In this document: positions 23,392-37,444 of the stretch, piece after piece
Position numbering within the stretch: the stretch's first letter is position 1
How the letters are laid out: every line of letters begins with the position of its first letter
NCBI GenBank assembly: GCA_947561715.1
Contig: OX387197.1
Span: 26,066,266-26,130,265 of the forward strand
Source: Ascidia mentula
Lineage: Eukaryota; Chordata; Ascidiacea; Phlebobranchia; Ascidiidae
Direction of reading: 5' to 3'
DNA length: 64,000 bases
Translations under genes and position numbers: made by a program
Notes under the pieces: generated by a model
Seen by the model: the letters and a program-made list of their open reading frames with translations, nothing else
What the model was told of the DNA's origin: nothing
Databases searched by the model: none

Positions 23392-25366
23392 TGTCCTCTC
23401 CGTCTAATCGATGTAAACTTTGTTGGAAATTATTCAGTGTGTTAACCTATACACGAAAAATCTGCAATTAAAGTTCTTATCATCACTAGCAGTGACTAGG
23501 TCAGCTACAAAAGAAAAACTCTCTTCGTAAACTATTACATATGGCACACAAAGACGTAAATTATATGTTTGGAAAATGAAAGTTTTGTTATATTATGGAT
23601 ATTTGACAAATACTAACTTTCTCCACAAATCACTGTGTATAACGTCACAAATTGCAACAACCTACAAACGCGTTACTAGTTAACGGGAAAATGTACGTAG
23701 GATATTTAACGTGTTGAAGGTATTGCGTTTTAATGCCTAACTTGCACTTAATTATGAGATAAATGCCTGGTATAAAAGATAATACAAAACTAAATTCCCA
23801 GGCTTAGCTAATCGAATTTGGTTACATGATTTACATGACCAAGTTCTGTGGTCATATTGGTTATACCATTAGCAAAACCTTTAAAAAGTTTGAAAAACCA
23901 GTACATATAAGCTATCACAAAACGATAATGAATACAACAAATCAAGTCATTAATATCATTCCAAGCCATTGCTGCAACTTATGAAACAGTGGCATAACAA
24001 ACTTCAGCGAAATATACATAAATTCTGACTTGCACATTTCATCGAGGAACAATTTACAACCTAACACCGCACTGTGATACTTGCGCTGATTGCAACAGCT
24101 TACAATAAACACGTCATCATTGAGTGGGTTCTTGTGGAGTTTAATGTACTGTGGGATCTTGTGTTAACTCAGTCGGCTCAGAATAAATAGTTTATAAACT
24201 TATCTCACATTATTGTAAAAAATGTTGAAAAAAGTCTAGAAATGAGTGACCAAAAACAACAGAGTAAAGTTTATTTGGGTACTTAGTAAAATGTTAAAGC
24301 TTCGGAAAACGACCGGTACAAAGAAAAAAGTTGTAAGCTTCGTGGTAAGTTTGGTCGAAACCAGCGCACAAATGTTGTTCTCAATCCTAATGCTGTTCAT
24401 TGAATACTCACAACCGGGACCCTTGATTAAAAAAAAATTATGAGGTGCTTTTTAATGAAGATCACGTGACATTTTTGTTGGAACCCAGCCTTTGCATTAA
24501 AAATCCCTTAGTTTAAAGCAAACAATGATGTTCGTGATGCCTCACTAGCTATTTTCATCACCCTAAACGGGCAAGGCCAAGTTGAACTGCACCGGCTGCA
24601 TCCCCCTATCTTGGGGTCTACTTACAACATTACATGTGAATTCTGTTAGTACGTTGTGTTTGTTGATGGACGTTTTACGTGGGACGTAGTCAGTTAAACG
24701 AGCCCAGTGTTTTATTCTGTAATACAGAGGAAGAGACTACATTGCCCACTTACATTGTTACGTATGAAGCCGCGGTGCGTATTTATTTACCTTATTTGTT
24801 ATATTTATTAGACACCTAATTACGCAGTAGGCCTAAGCATTGTATACGTACAATATCCTGAATTGTGGTTTTGGAGGTTTGACTTTAAAGTCATACAAAA
24901 TATAAACAGGGTTGCAAACTACTTGTGCACATGTTATTATTATCGCATACAGTTTTGTTAGTGTTCGAACAAAATTTGCAATCTTTTTACGCTTTTGGTA
25001 AAACTTAACACACACAAAAATCTCAAGAAAACATAATATGATCCAATAAGTTAAATCAGTTGCGCTGCAATATATTCTGACGTCGATCATATCGCCGAGG
25101 TGTGTGATTAAAACTAAACACATTTCATGTGGTTGTGTTTTTCGCATGGTTGTGTTTAATTTAAGATTACCATGTACCTTTGTAAACTGGATACATGGGC
25201 ACAAACCAGCAACAAAGGGTTTACAATTGCGGCGTGGCAACTATTAAATACTCGCTAAATAATACTAAGTCAGCCTCACTAATGGATTGTCATCCCAGCA
25301 TTGGAAATTATTGCTTCATATTTGACTCCGTCTTAAGGTTTTTTATATTTACTGGTGGGGATTATT
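23392..25366. repeat. Duplicated 5' flank and spacer of the CTLD array
   Basis: About 24030-24145 (around CTGATTGCAACAGCTTAC) is the first of a series of copies at about 28370, 31735, 45890, 49630 and 51785, upstream of each CTLD gene. About 24680-24900 (ACAGAGGAAGAGACTAC region) recurs near 29040, 32400, 39810, 47210 and 50280. Open frames within these blocks are not conserved as proteins. Confidence 0.65.
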
Positions 25367-27645
25367 CTATACTCTCATGTAGGCAGTATCGCCACCAGCA
25401 TCAGGAGTGTTTGCGACAGTTTTGTTTACGTAATCGGGTTGCTTGATGACATCATAATTATGTGCAGAATTTTCATGTTGTGGTTTCAGTGAGTTGACTC
25501 CTGAAGCAGTTTGAGGTGCGATGTAGGTTTCGTTTTGATCAATTCCACTTCCTGTTACATCATAATTAATTATACAAAATGTGAAAAGTATTAAATCTGA
25601 ATACGTTTCGGCAACAATCATTCAAGTAGTTGCGACATGACATGTTGCCGAAACTCGTTTCTAGTACAAATGTAGTACTACTGTTACTTTCATGAGGCGC
25701 TGTAATTTCCGCATAGATTTCATTTTAAACCTGCGACTTAATCCAGAATAAGAATAACAGACGAAATGTCCATGACAGTAAAATCTACGTTAGTTTAAAT
25801 TTTTTTGACTGTTCCTTCAAAATAACACGAATGTGTTTGTCAAAATTTACACAATCTCACTTGTAATCACCCAACACATTTCTGCAAGACAAGCACAATA
25901 ATTCGGATAAAAATGGTCTAAATTTCGAATGCAGCAATTGCGTTTATGTGCTTTTTTATTACTAAACTTGTTTTCAGTAAACTTGATTACTTACTTGACG
26001 CAATGTTTCTGCATTGGACAGTATTTTTCTTGGACCTGAAAAATATAATAAATTTCTTGGTATTTTTTTGCTGCAATAGTTTTAATGACGATTTTATGAA
26101 TGATCATGTTAAAAAAGAGAAATTGCTTTTCTTTCCCAATGAATTCCAAATACATTCACGGAACGACTTACGTCTGCTTCATTCTTGAAAACAAATACAA
26201 AATTATGCCAACAATCAGAAGAAGAAAGATAACGTCTGGAACCGCAGAGGCAATTATTAAGCTTGAAATGTTGCTGGAGGAAATTTGTGTAATTAAAAGA
26301 TCTCTTGGAGTCGCTGCACAAAAGTTCGTTTTTTTTGTGTTTTAAAAATGATTGAATAAAACCTTAGGCTAACTTACTAGAAGATGAAGATGAATAATGA
26401 ATAGTTTGTATATTTTCCACCCCAGTGGATTCCTGTTTGGACCTGGTTGTTGCAATACTTGTGCTACCAGTTGATGTTGTTGGTTTTTCTGTCGCTGTTG
26501 CATTGGCTTTTGGCACATTTGTTGTTGTTGTGGTTGACGTCGTACTGGGCGCTTAATGAAGGTAACAGTTGGTTTTAATTAAACCACGTAACGGATTTTC
26601 CTTGAGATAACAACAGGCATTTTTCTTTTGCTTTGTGCACATTTGATAAATTTGTAGCATTGTTCAATGTTTTGTTTGTTAACTTAATCCTACGACACAG
26701 CCTAAACATCCGAGAGAAAGTCATCTGTACATGGGTACCTGGCTCGACAACCTTTCAGGTTTTATCGGTGCTCATGCTATGTTATTTCTTGTGTGTTTTT
26801 CATCCGCATGGTAATTTTTACGCAACACACAAATGATTTAATTTGGATTGATGCCGGACAAATACTTGGATATTACCTTTAGGATACCTTTGACAAATAT
26901 ATCTCGAAGCAACATTGCATTCCGTACTTCTCCACTTGTATGTTGAATCAAGTGAAGTTGATGAACCCATTACAACACAATACTTTGTCCCTGATGTATC
27001 CGGTTCCCCTGTTGCCCACTGTCCATTGACAACATTTGATGCATCCCACCACTTATAGTTGCTTGTTCCTGCAGCTCGTTTCGCTCCGATGTAGAATGAA
27101 TATGGTGGAGCTGAAAGTCGTGAAATAAACACAGGAGTTAAGTTTTAGTATGAATGAAATTGTTGTATTTGCGTTGTACGCGGTATGTATCATAAATATA
27201 AATTTTACTTTATCATTAGAAAGAAAGTTATGCGCAGTCAATTATTGACATTTGTGCATTAAAGCTCTTTTGATTTCTTGTTGAGTGGCATCCATGGAGA
27301 ACGTCATATGATTATAACAGAAAATACGTGTTTTTGTTACATTTAGATGAACTGTCATTCGGTTGTTCTTGAGCTACAAACATAATAACAATCACCGAAA
27401 ACACACACACAATACCTCACCTGTTACTGTTCCAATCTTTCCCTTTAGGAAGTTGTATTCTTTTGTTGTTACAACATTGACGAGAATTGATTATGTGAAC
27501 TGCATGCTGATTCAGCTTCTGTGTATGAATTAACTTGAGGTCCGATCAAATATTCGTGGTAGTCGTCCAACTTGTACCAAGTTTGTCCATAAACAACCGA
27601 TAGAAAATTTACCAACAACAAAACAAATACGTTTTTTATCCCCAT
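25367..27645 (-). pseudogene. CTLD receptor L2, one-base frameshift in exon 1
   Basis: Exons: 27645-27421, 27110-26877, stalk 26551-26378, TM 26313-26172, tail 25551-25367 (TAG); the linker was not located with confidence. Exon 1 encodes the signal peptide (VVYGQTW) but one base is missing near the SHNQF position, giving TAA soon after. All later exons are open. The CTLD half has FYIGAKR, EPD, KYCVVM, TEC and YIC. The stalk is Thr/Ser-rich; the TM ends SRMKQ. The tail carries TYIAPQ, NYDVIKQPDYVN and AYMRV. A single-base lesion could also be a sequencing error or a segregating allele. Confidence 0.75.
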
Positions 27646-29562
27646 TTTGTTGAAAACTTTGCTGGAAATGAATACGTGCCATCATTTAAAGACTAAACAC
27701 GAAAAGTTTGCAGTTAAAGATCATATCATCATTATTTTTTAGGTACAACAAATGAGCCAGTAATTCTTATTTTTCGGCCACAGTGTGTTTTACTGCGAAT
27801 CGTCTTAAGTAGCTCCTATCTAGTTTATCGAAAACGGATCGACGTCGACTGTAAAAGCACTGATAAAACCTGAGTGTATGCAACTGTCTGCATCTTATGC
27901 TAAAAAAAAACGGTTGTAAAATTAACTCTTTGGGCTGTGCATATTTGGTCAAAGCTTTAACCTCTGTTGACATTTTACTGTTTGTCATATTGCATCAACC
28001 TGCGAACGCATTACCAATGCCCAGTAGAGTACACATTACGTTTAGTGACGATACTTTGACACGAATTTTGCATGTAGGTATGCAACATACTAAAAAAAGA
28101 GTGGGGGCAATCGATAAAAAAAGATATGATCACAACACCTGACGTCTTTGACAAGTTTTAACAAAAATTAAGACAACGTGACTTCCTTGACTACCGAAGC
28201 AGACATAAGTCAACACAGATAGCTAATTTTGAAAAGGCTGTGAATTTTAGCTTTAATAAAAACGTACTTGTTGAGAGAACAAAAACATAAAATCATCGTT
28301 TGACTTCATTATTACCGATTATTTTAACATCTGATAGAACAATGACAAAAAAGCGACATTTATGTAAATCTGCACATTTCATTGAGGAAACAATCTAAAG
28401 CTTTACACCACACTGTAATATAGCTGCCACTGCTTACTGTGCTGATTGCAACAGCTTACAAAACGCGGCATCATTCCATGTTCAGGAAAGAGTGGGCTTT
28501 TGCCTGCCTAGTGTTGTGTTGGATCTTGTGTTGAACTCAATTTGCTAAGAATAAATACATTGTGGGTTTCCAACGTTGATAAGTTTGCTAGCATATTTCG
28601 CATTGTTATGTAAATTCTTCAGTCTTCATAAAACATAAACAAGTGTTACCAATAAAAAGGGATGAATATAAAATTTGGTCGCTTTGTTAGATGTTTGTAG
28701 TTTTGGCTACGAGCTAAGCTATGCAGGAACCATCTCACAAACCAAATGCTGATTGTGAATACTTACAACCGGGGCCTTTAAGAGATAAAGATATGTTGCT
28801 TCAAGGAGCAATTTTAATGAAGATCATGTGACATTTTCGTTGGAAACCAGGCCTTGCGATTAAAATCTTTTGTTCTGAAACAAACACTGGTGTTCGTGGG
28901 TCTCTCTGTTTACATAACCTTGATCAGGCTGAGGTCCCGCTGTACTGCACCGGTTGCATCCCACCATGGTGGGGTCTACTTACAACATAATATGTGGATT
29001 GTTTTCAAACGTTGTGTTTGTTGATGGATGTTTTAGTTACAGCCAAAAAGCGCAACGGTGCAGCGTTCTTCAATACAGAGGAAGAGACCACATTGCCCAC
29101 TTACATTGTTACGCATGAAGCCGCATATTTATTTACCTTGTTTCACAACAGATGCATCACTACGCAGGACATAGTTACAGAAAAAAATGAAATTTGCAAA
29201 ACATGAAAAACTAAACCATAAGCCAAAGAAAAAACCTTTCCAATTATTTAGTGAACACCCAACTACACAGTTGGCATAAGTGTTGTATACGTACAATATC
29301 CTGAAGTGTGGTTTTGGAGGATTGACTTTCAAATCACACAAAATACATATCGGGCTGCAGGCTACTTGTGCACATGTTATTATTATCACATACAGTTTTG
29401 TTGGTGTTCGAATAAAATTTGCAATTTTTATGATTTCGGTTTAAACTTAATATACAAAAAAGCCTCAAGAAAACATAATATAATCCAATAAGTTTGAAAC
29501 AGTTACATTTTGATAATTTTTTTCAACATACGTCGATCATATTAGCGAGATGCGTGATTGAA
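27646..29562. repeat. Duplicated CTLD-array spacer
   Basis: Contains array-unit copies at about 28370-28520 and 29040-29480. The minus-strand open frame at 29129-29389 lies in the repeated block and has degraded relatives near 24833 and 32395. No gene recognised. Confidence 0.6.
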
Positions 29563-31161
29563 CTAAACACATTTCATGTAAGCTTCCTCAGGGTTGTTTT
29601 TCACACCCGTGTTTATATAATCCGGTTGCTTGATGACGTCATAGTTGTGGACAGCTTTGTTTCTTTCATCTTGAGTTCTGGTTCCTGTGAATAGGAAAGG
29701 AACGAATATATATTTCTCAAAGCTGTCGATTTTAGTTAGAAAAGGTTTATTTCAGGTCAGTTTGGTTAACTGAGGAAATGTGTTTACTAACCGACCGAAG
29801 CAACATTCCCCATTGTAAGGTTGATTTGACGATCAACTCTAAATAAAAATTATCGCTATATTACACGTCCTACTAGTTACAAACGAGAAACAAAACATAT
29901 GAAACTACAACACATAGACTTACATGTGTTTTGTACGCAACCAAAAGCAAAAGCAGATGACTCCAATGACTACAGCAGCAATAAGAAAGGCATCAAGTAC
30001 TAAGGAGGCTATGATCATGCTTGCATCGTTCAGGTAATGGATTTCATCTAAAGATCGAGTGAGAATTCCTGCCCAAGACAAAAGTTCGCTTGTTCCGATA
30101 ATTGAAAATACTTTTACCGATGTAAAATATTAACTTACGTGTGGAGGTAACATAAATTGGTTTTAATTCCATTGTAGCAGAAGTTTGGGGATCAATGGTT
30201 GCGGTTGTTGCTGGGGTTGGTTTGTAAGTGGTTGCGTATGTTGTGGTGTGACTTGTCCTCGTTATTACCGTCGTTTTTTTTTTTTTGTTGTTGTTGTTGT
30301 TGTAGTGCTTGTCGTTGCTACTAAAAATGTATGCGCCTTTCTTGTAAACAAGGGAACATTCAGTTTTTTCTTGAAAATGTTAGGTTTTCGTGACAAATAT
30401 GATATAAATTCAGATTTTTAATTTATATACTGCTATTTTTGTTGCAAGGCATCCGATTAATTTTAATTTATAGTCGGTTTGTTGTATGCTAATGTGTACT
30501 TTTGGAACACTATTTTAATAAATGTTGTCAATTACCTGTGGGTTTTCTTTGACAAATATATCTCGATGTAACATAAGCGAAGTTGATGAACCCATTATTA
30601 AACAATACTTTGTCCCTAATGTATCTGGTTCTGAAACAACCCACTGTCCATTGACAACATTTAATCCATTCGCCCACTTATAGTTGTTTGTCCCCGCAGC
30701 TCGTTTTGCTCCGATGTAGAACGAGTATGGAGCGACTTTGTACATAAACAATCAATGCAGTTTAATGTTGCGACACATCCATGAAAATATATACCTGTTA
30801 TTGCAACTAAAATGCTGTTAATTCGATGCTGATGTCAAACAAAATACTTAAGTTAAAACGCGAGTCTGTTATTTTTACGTTGTCATTTGGACGTTTTTAA
30901 GCGAAGAATATTACGTTTCTACAGGGGAAAATCAAATTACATACCTGTTGTATTTCCAATCTTTCCCTTCAGGAAGTTGAATTCATTTGTTGTTTTAACA
31001 CTGGCAAGAAATGCATTGTGTGCACTGCACGCAGTTTTAGCTTCTGTGTAGGAATTAACTTGAGACCCGATCAAATATTCGTGGTAGTCATCATACTTGT
31101 ACCAAGTTTGTCCAAAAGCCACCGGTAGAAAAGTTATAGATAACACAACAAGTAATTTCAT
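29563..31161 (-). pseudogene. CTLD receptor L3, deletion in the CTLD and frameshift in the stalk
   Basis: Exons: 31161-30945, 30735-30536, stalk 30320-30139, TM 30068-29924, linker 29838-29792, tail 29684-29563 (TAG). Exon 2 is 200 bp instead of the usual 234: the stretch encoding KWRSTEC is gone and the frame changes, so the last two CTLD cysteines are lost. In the stalk, an A12 run throws the Thr-rich frame into a stop at a CAT TGA. Linker and tail are open, with NYDVIKQPDYIN and AYMKCV. Pseudogene by two independent lesions. Confidence 0.8.
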
Positions 31162-32972
31162 TGTCCCCTATTTCCAATTAATGTAAACCTTGTTTGAAAA
31201 AAAATAGTATAATAACCTAAATAATGAACACAAACGTGATGCAATTAAAATTACATCACTTGCAGTAACTAGGTTAGCTACACAACCAAAAGGTCATTTT
31301 GCATAAACTTATTACATGTGGCACAGAAATACGCTTTGTTTCATTATAGATACTTTGACAAATACGAACTTTTTCTACAACTCATTATGTGTGATGACCC
31401 AAATTGCAAGAACGTGGAAAAGCATCACGAGCTTACAGAAATGATAACATGGGATACTTAACCTGTTGCAGGTATTACGTTCATTGACTAATTTGCACTT
31501 ATTCGTGAGGATCTAACATAACACATACAAAAATGATTGCTAAATGGAAGAAGTATTTCGCTTCTCGACCAATACATACATAAATTGGCAAAACGTTAAA
31601 AATGCCAGTAGATTAAAGCTACCATAAAACGAAAATGAATACAAACATCAAGTTATTAGCATCATTCTAAGCCATTGTTGCAACTGATGGAACTGTGACG
31701 GAACAAACTACAGCAAACTTTACGCAAATTCAAATTTACAGATTTCATCGAAGAAACAATCCAAAAACCTAACACCGCACTGTAATATAACCCCACTGCT
31801 TACTGCGCTGATTGCAACAGCTTACAAATACGTCATCAGTCTATGTTTAAGAAAGAGTGGGTTCATATGGAGTTTAGTGTAGAGTGGGTTTTTGTGTTAA
31901 CTCAGTTCGCTGAGAATAAATACATTGCGGTTTTTTTACGTGGTAAAATTTGCAGACTTATCTCGCACTGTTGTGTAACTTGTTGAGCTTCAATAAACCT
32001 AAAAAAGCGTCACAAGCAGAAACATCAAAAAATTTAATTTTTGTTGTTTGTGAGCCTTTTCCAAACAAAATAGTTGTAGGTTACGTACTACGTTAGGTAG
32101 GCGCCAGCGCACAGATCAAAAATTCCTAATGCTGCTAGAAAAAAACTTAAATAAACAGGAGGTGCGAGAACCTTTTTAATGGAGATCAGGTGATAATTTC
32201 GTTGGAATTCAACCTTATCGATAGAAATCCATTAGATTTTAAACAACCTATGGCGTTCGTAAGGCCTTGTTTACTACTTACGTCCCATTAGAAAGGCAAG
32301 GGCTCAAGTGAATTGCAGCGGCTGCATCCCCCTATCGTGGTGCTGCTTGCAACATAACATGTATTTTCGTGCGTTATGTTTGTTGATACACGATTTACGT
32401 GGGACATAGTAAAAAACCGCAACAGTGCAGCGTTCTACAATACAGAGGAAGAAACCACATTGCCCACTTACATTGCAACACGTGAAGCCGCAGTGCGTAT
32501 TTATTTACGTTGTTTCGCAACAGATACATCGCTAGGCAAGACATAGTTACAGGCAAAATAAAATTTGCAAAACATGTTGAAAAACTAAACCATAGGCCGT
32601 AGGTAAAACCTTCTAAGATACATTTAATGGACACCTTACTATATAGTAGGCCCAAGTGTTGCATGCGCACAATATCCTGAATTGTGGTTTTAGAGGATTG
32701 ACTTTAAAATCACACAAAAGTTTTACCGGGCTGCAAGCTACTAGTGCACATGTTATTATTATCGCATACAGTTTTGTTGGTGTTCGAAAAAATTGCCATT
32801 TTTTATGTTTTCATGTCAAACTTAACATACACAAAAGTCTCAAGAAAAAAAACATGATCCAATAAGTTAAATCGGTTACACCGCAATATATGCACAAATA
32901 GAATGTTCTAGAAAAATTGGAATTTATTCTTTTAACAAAAGTCGATCTTATTATCGAGGTGTGTGATTAAAA
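31162..32972. repeat. Duplicated CTLD-array spacer
   Basis: Copies of the array blocks lie at about 31735-31880 and 32390-32870. The region just upstream of the 31161 start closely matches the region upstream of 49098 (tracts at 31200-31560 and 49140-49520), showing that L3 and L7 come from a recent duplication. No gene recognised. Confidence 0.65.
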
Positions 32973-34708
32973 CTAAACACATTTCATGTAAGCTTCCTCA
33001 GGGTGGATTTTCACACCCGTATTTACATCATCCGGTTGTTTGATGACGTCATAGTTGTGGACAGCTTTGTTTCTTTTATCTTGAGTTCTGAGCCCTGTGA
33101 AAAAAGAAACGAATATATGTTTCTCAAAGCTGACGGTTTTAGTTTGAAAAGGTTTATTTCAGGTAAGTTTGGTTAACTGAGGAAATGTGTTTACTTACCG
33201 GCCGAAGCAACATTCCCCATTCCAAGGTTGATTTGATCAACTCTAAAAAATATATTACAATATATATTATACACCCTACTAAACGCAAATCATATAAAAC
33301 TACAACACACAGACTTACATATGTTTTGTGCGCGACCAAAAGTAAAAGCAGATGACCCCTGTGACAACAGCTGAAATAAGAACGGCATCAAGAACTAAGG
33401 AGGCTATGATCATGCTTGCATCATTACGGTAATGGATTTCATCTGAAGAACGAGTGAGAATTGCTGCCCAACAAAAAATATCGTTCTGGAAGGTGGAAAT
33501 ACTCCTTCTGAAGTAAAATATTAACTTACATATGGAGGTAGCAGAAATTGGTTGTGATTCCTTTGTAGCAGAAGTTTGGAGATCAATGATTACGGTTGTT
33601 GCTGCGTTTGGTTTGTAAGCGGTTGCATAGGTTGTTGCAGGAATAGTTGTTGTTGTCCTCATTGCCTTTATACTGCTTAACGTTTCTATGAAATATGTGC
33701 ATTGAAAGTAGATATTTTTGTATAAATCTGAATTACAGGAATATTTAATTCACAATTCATAAATACTCGTTCATTTAAAATCGGTTGCACATTTTCGGAC
33801 CTACGTTTAAACCAGAAAACGCAAATGCAATTTGCCTGACCTTAGGCAAGGTGTGTGTTTCTTCAATGTCGTATCTCTCGCAATGATGCCATCATAATTT
33901 GTAGTGTGCTTGCGTACTCCCCCCCCCATAACTGCATGCACCGTCGAAAGCAATCATTGCCTGCTGATTTATCTTAGAAGTCAAAGTGGCTTAAACAGTG
34001 TTTCTGTGAGTTTTAGGTGGTTTGAGTTAGAAAACACAGTTATTAACGCTAAACTAAGCGATCGAGAGTTTGACCAAAGAGACAAAACATTTCGGTTTCT
34101 ACGGCAGTAGCGAACATTTTTGTTAGGATATATTTGTGCATATACTGGGAAAAAGGCAACAATGATGTTGCTTGTTGTGTTGCTTGTGACCACCTCAACA
34201 TCGTCTCAAGTGCTCTGTAGAAAACCGCGCAATAAATTTGCTTAAAAGAGTGGGTGTCCTTGGTAAGTATTGTATTGTTTATTGAGCTTAAATTAGATTG
34301 ATTTGTGATAGTATATGCGTTGTATTTCGATAGTTATTACTTTAGTAACATTCCAATACATCCTGTTTACCCGCTGGTATTCTTTGACAAATATATCTCG
34401 ATGTAACATTGCATTCCGTAGTTCTCCACTGGCATGATGAATCAAGAGAATCTACTGAACCCATTATCACACAATACTTTGCTCCTCTTGTATCGGGTTC
34501 GCCTCGAGACCAGCACTTCCCTGTGTTAACTCCCGATCCATCCGCCCACTCAAAGTTGTTCGTTCCATTAGTGCGTTTTGCTCCGATGTAGAAAGAATAT
34601 GGGATATCTGCTGATGAAATAGCTAAGAATTTCTGGAATTATTTTGATCGACAAAAACTTTGACAAAAATACGATATTTAAAACAAGATTTCAAACTATA
34701 TGTCATCT

Positions 34709-34840
34709 TGTAGCGACTACTGCGTATTTATCGAACCGTGACATGCGTCGATTGCCTTTTTCTACATGTGTCTCGTTTTATGTTGCTCGTTGAAGTGCCC
34801 GTCAGTCTGATTTGTTGGCGCCTGAATAAACATCGCCACA
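34709..34840 (+). repeat. 5' LTR of the gypsy element
   Basis: 132 bp, begins TGTAGCGACTAC and ends CATCGCCACA; identical to the 3' LTR. Contains AATAAA near its end. Short TG...CA ends are typical. Confidence 0.95.
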
Positions 34841-34841
34841 T

Positions 34842-34859
34842 TGGTGACCCCGAGTATCA
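34842..34859 (+). other. Probable primer-binding site
   Basis: TGGTGACCCCGAGTATCA lies one base after the 5' LTR and starts with TGG, the complement of a tRNA 3' CCA. The priming tRNA was not identified. Confidence 0.6.
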
Positions 34860-34877
34860 AGCACGACTGCTGACAAA

Positions 34878-35585
34878 ATGGAAGAACACGCTGTTGCTCT
34901 GAAGTTACCGCAATTTTGGGTGACACAACCCCGCGTGTGGTTCAAGCAGGCTGAAGCACAGTTCGCACTGCGAAGAATTTCAGATGACCAAACCAAGTAC
35001 TTCTACGTGGTGGCGGCTTTGGATCAGGATACCGCCCAACGTTTCATTGATTTTCTTGATTCTCCACCAGCAGAAGACAAGTACGCATCGCTCAAGGAAG
35101 AACTGCTTCATACATTAGGTCTGTCAAGGTACGAACGAGCGTCTAAGTTGCTAAACATGCCCCGTTCTGAGGATCGTAAACCTACTGTTATTATGGATGA
35201 AATGCTAGCAATGCTGGGTCAACATAAACCTTGCTTTCTTTTTGAATATTTGTTTATCCAACAAATGCCAGAAGAAATTCGTATTAATCTGGCAAAAGAG
35301 GATTTTGTAGATTTTCGGTCTCTAGCAAAGAAGGCAGATTTGTTATGGCATGCCAGGGAAGACAGCTGCAACTTTGCAGTTGCCAAATTACGGCCAACAC
35401 TACGCCAAACAAATGACAATTTCTGCTACTACCACCAACGCTTTGGTGCAAAGGCGAAAGCATGCCGCAAGCCATGTGCCTATCAGGGAAACGACCAAGC
35501 CGGCCGTCCTCAATATTTTCGACGGCCGGCGGACAAAGCAATCTCATTTTCGTCTCTGACCGAAACTCAAAAATCCGATTTTTAG
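34878..35585 (+). CDS. Gag protein of the gypsy element
   Basis: 235 residues from ATG 34878. The N-terminal part is a gag capsid-like region rich in charged residues ([13 protein letters not shown]). The C-terminus carries [18 protein letters not shown], a variant Cys/His motif seen in many animal gypsy Gag proteins in place of a plain zinc knuckle. It overlaps the downstream pol frame by 124 nt; pol is in the -1 frame, so Gag-Pol is probably made by -1 frameshifting or by reinitiation at ATG 35462. Confidence 0.85.
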   Translation: MEEHAVALKLPQFWVTQPRVWFKQAEAQFALRRISDDQTKYFYVVAALDQDTAQRFIDFLDSPPAEDKYASLKEELLHTLGLSRYERASKLLNMPRSEDRKPTVIMDEMLAMLGQHKPCFLFEYLFIQQMPEEIRINLAKEDFVDFRSLAKKADLLWHAREDSCNFAVAKLRPTLRQTNDNFCYYHQRFGAKAKACRKPCAYQGNDQAGRPQYFRRPADKAISFSSLTETQKSDF

Positions 35586-37444
35586 TAGACAGCGGTGCAG
35601 AAGTCAGCGTAATTCCGCCAACGGTCTATGAAAGACGACATTTCCAGAGCCAATCCTCGGCACTCAAAGCAGCCAATGGAACCAACATACGCACGTTCGG
35701 TTCAAAAAAGCTTTTCCTGCACCTGCCGTGTGGAAAATTTGCGTGGAGTTTCACTGTTGCCGATGTATCCAAACCCCTGCTTGGAGCAGATTTTTTAAAA
35801 GCGAAGGGAATGTGTGTGGATTTTAAAAGACGCCGTTTGTGCACTGGCACGGCTGAACATAGTGCATTGAAACCCTGCGTTTCAGGAGTTGACTCAACGT
35901 ATCGCGACCTCATTGATGAGTTTTCTGGTTTAACCAACGAACAGTTTTCTTCCACGAGGCCAAAGCATGGAGTACAACACCACATTTCCACATCGGGCCC
36001 GCCAGTGCATGCACGAGCACGACGCCTGCCGCCGGAAAAGTTGATGATTGCTAAACAGGAATTCCAGCGGATGCTATCCATGGGAATAATCCGTCGCTCA
36101 TCAAGCCCCTGGTCCTCACCTTTGCACATGGTGCCTAAGGCGTCCGGTGGCTGGAGACCCTGTGGAGACTACAGGCGTTTAAACGCGGTGACACAAGCTG
36201 ATCGGTACGCCATTCCACACATACAGGACTTCTCAGCTCAGCTATCAGGTGCATGCGTATTTTCTAAAATTGATTTAGTTCGCGGGTACCATCAAGTTCC
36301 TGTAACTGACGCCGACATTCCTAAAACGGCAGTGATAACGCCGTTTGGTTTGTTCGAGTTTCTGCGCATGCCGTTTGGTTTAAAAAACGCTGCGCAAACT
36401 TTCCAACGTCTAATGGATTCTGTGTGTCAGGATTTGCCATTTGCATTTGTATACTTGGATGACATTTTAATCGCCAGTTCCTCGGCAGTCATACATGTAA
36501 CGCATGTTCGGCAAATATTTCAGAGGCTTAACGACCATGGACTTATTATTAACATTTCGAAGTGCTCTTTCGGTCTAAAGGAAATAGACTTTCTCGGACA
36601 CCGAGTCGACAAAAATGGAGCTAAGCCTTTGCAATCAAAAGTACAGGCCATTCAAGCATTTTTACGACCCACGACCCTAGCGGGCCTCCAACAGTTCAAT
36701 GGGATGATAAACTTTTACCATCGCTTTATACCATCTGCGGCACGAATTATGTCACCCATTTACAAAGCGATAGCGACAAAAAAAAAAGAAGTAATATGGA
36801 CTGATGAACTCAACCGTGCGTTTCTCCAAGCTAAACAGGCGCTTGCAACCGCCACGCTTCTCAGCCACCCTCAGGCAATGGCTGACACTGCTTTGTCAGT
36901 GGATGCGTCGCAAACAGCTGTTGGGGCTGTACTTGAGCAATTTATTCAAGACGAATGGAAACCTTTGGCATTTTTCAGCAAACAGCTTCGCCCAGCGGAA
37001 ACAAAGTACAGTGCATTCGATCGAGAGTTGCTGGCTTTGTATTTGGCGGTACGTCATTTCAGATATTTCCTTGAAGGTCGTACGTTTACGGTTTTCACTG
37101 ATCACAAACCGCTCACATTTGCTTTCACAAAATGTTCCGATCCTTGGTCGAGTCGTCAACAACGACATCTTTCTTACATATCAGAATTTACCACAGATGT
37201 ACGGCATGTCGCCGGCAAGCATAATCATGTCGCTGACGCGCTTTCCCGATCTTTAGTAGCGGAGGTCCAACTTTCTGCAACACAGTTTGGTCCCAAATCT
37301 CTTTCTGCAGCACAACGAGCAAATGAGCAAGAAATGGCAGATTATCGATCGTCGATAACCAATCTCCACTTTAAAGTGCTTAATTTCGAAAAGATGGTTG
37401 CGACATTCTTTGCGACATCTCCACTGGTGTACCGCGACCTGTAG
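35462..37444 (+). CDS. Pol: protease, reverse transcriptase and RNase H of the gypsy element
   Basis: 660 codons. Order: aspartic protease ([11 protein letters not shown], about residue 40), reverse transcriptase with YLDDIL at about residue 331 and LPFAF..FGLKNA motifs upstream, RNase H starting at [12 protein letters not shown] (about 479) with DRELLA and TDHKPL, then the chromosomal stop TAG at 37442-37444. Integrase follows in another frame. In relatives pol is continuous, so a one- or two-base indel near 37390-37410 has separated the two parts. Confidence 0.9.
   Translation: MPQAMCLSGKRPSRPSSIFSTAGGQSNLIFVSDRNSKIRFLVDSGAEVSVIPPTVYERRHFQSQSSALKAANGTNIRTFGSKKLFLHLPCGKFAWSFTVADVSKPLLGADFLKAKGMCVDFKRRRLCTGTAEHSALKPCVSGVDSTYRDLIDEFSGLTNEQFSSTRPKHGVQHHISTSGPPVHARARRLPPEKLMIAKQEFQRMLSMGIIRRSSSPWSSPLHMVPKASGGWRPCGDYRRLNAVTQADRYAIPHIQDFSAQLSGACVFSKIDLVRGYHQVPVTDADIPKTAVITPFGLFEFLRMPFGLKNAAQTFQRLMDSVCQDLPFAFVYLDDILIASSSAVIHVTHVRQIFQRLNDHGLIINISKCSFGLKEIDFLGHRVDKNGAKPLQSKVQAIQAFLRPTTLAGLQQFNGMINFYHRFIPSAARIMSPIYKAIATKKKEVIWTDELNRAFLQAKQALATATLLSHPQAMADTALSVDASQTAVGAVLEQFIQDEWKPLAFFSKQLRPAETKYSAFDRELLALYLAVRHFRYFLEGRTFTVFTDHKPLTFAFTKCSDPWSSRQQRHLSYISEFTTDVRHVAGKHNHVADALSRSLVAEVQLSATQFGPKSLSAAQRANEQEMADYRSSITNLHFKVLNFEKMVATFFATSPLVYRDL

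Noticed and set aside
24833..32670. Minus-strand open frames at 24833-25240, 29129-29389 and 32395-32670 as a small gene family
   Set aside because: They lie in duplicated spacer blocks, differ in frame and length, and show no conserved start, domain or splice pattern.
36804..37256. 150-residue open frame on the plus strand inside gypsy pol
   Set aside because: Shadow frame of the RNase H coding region.
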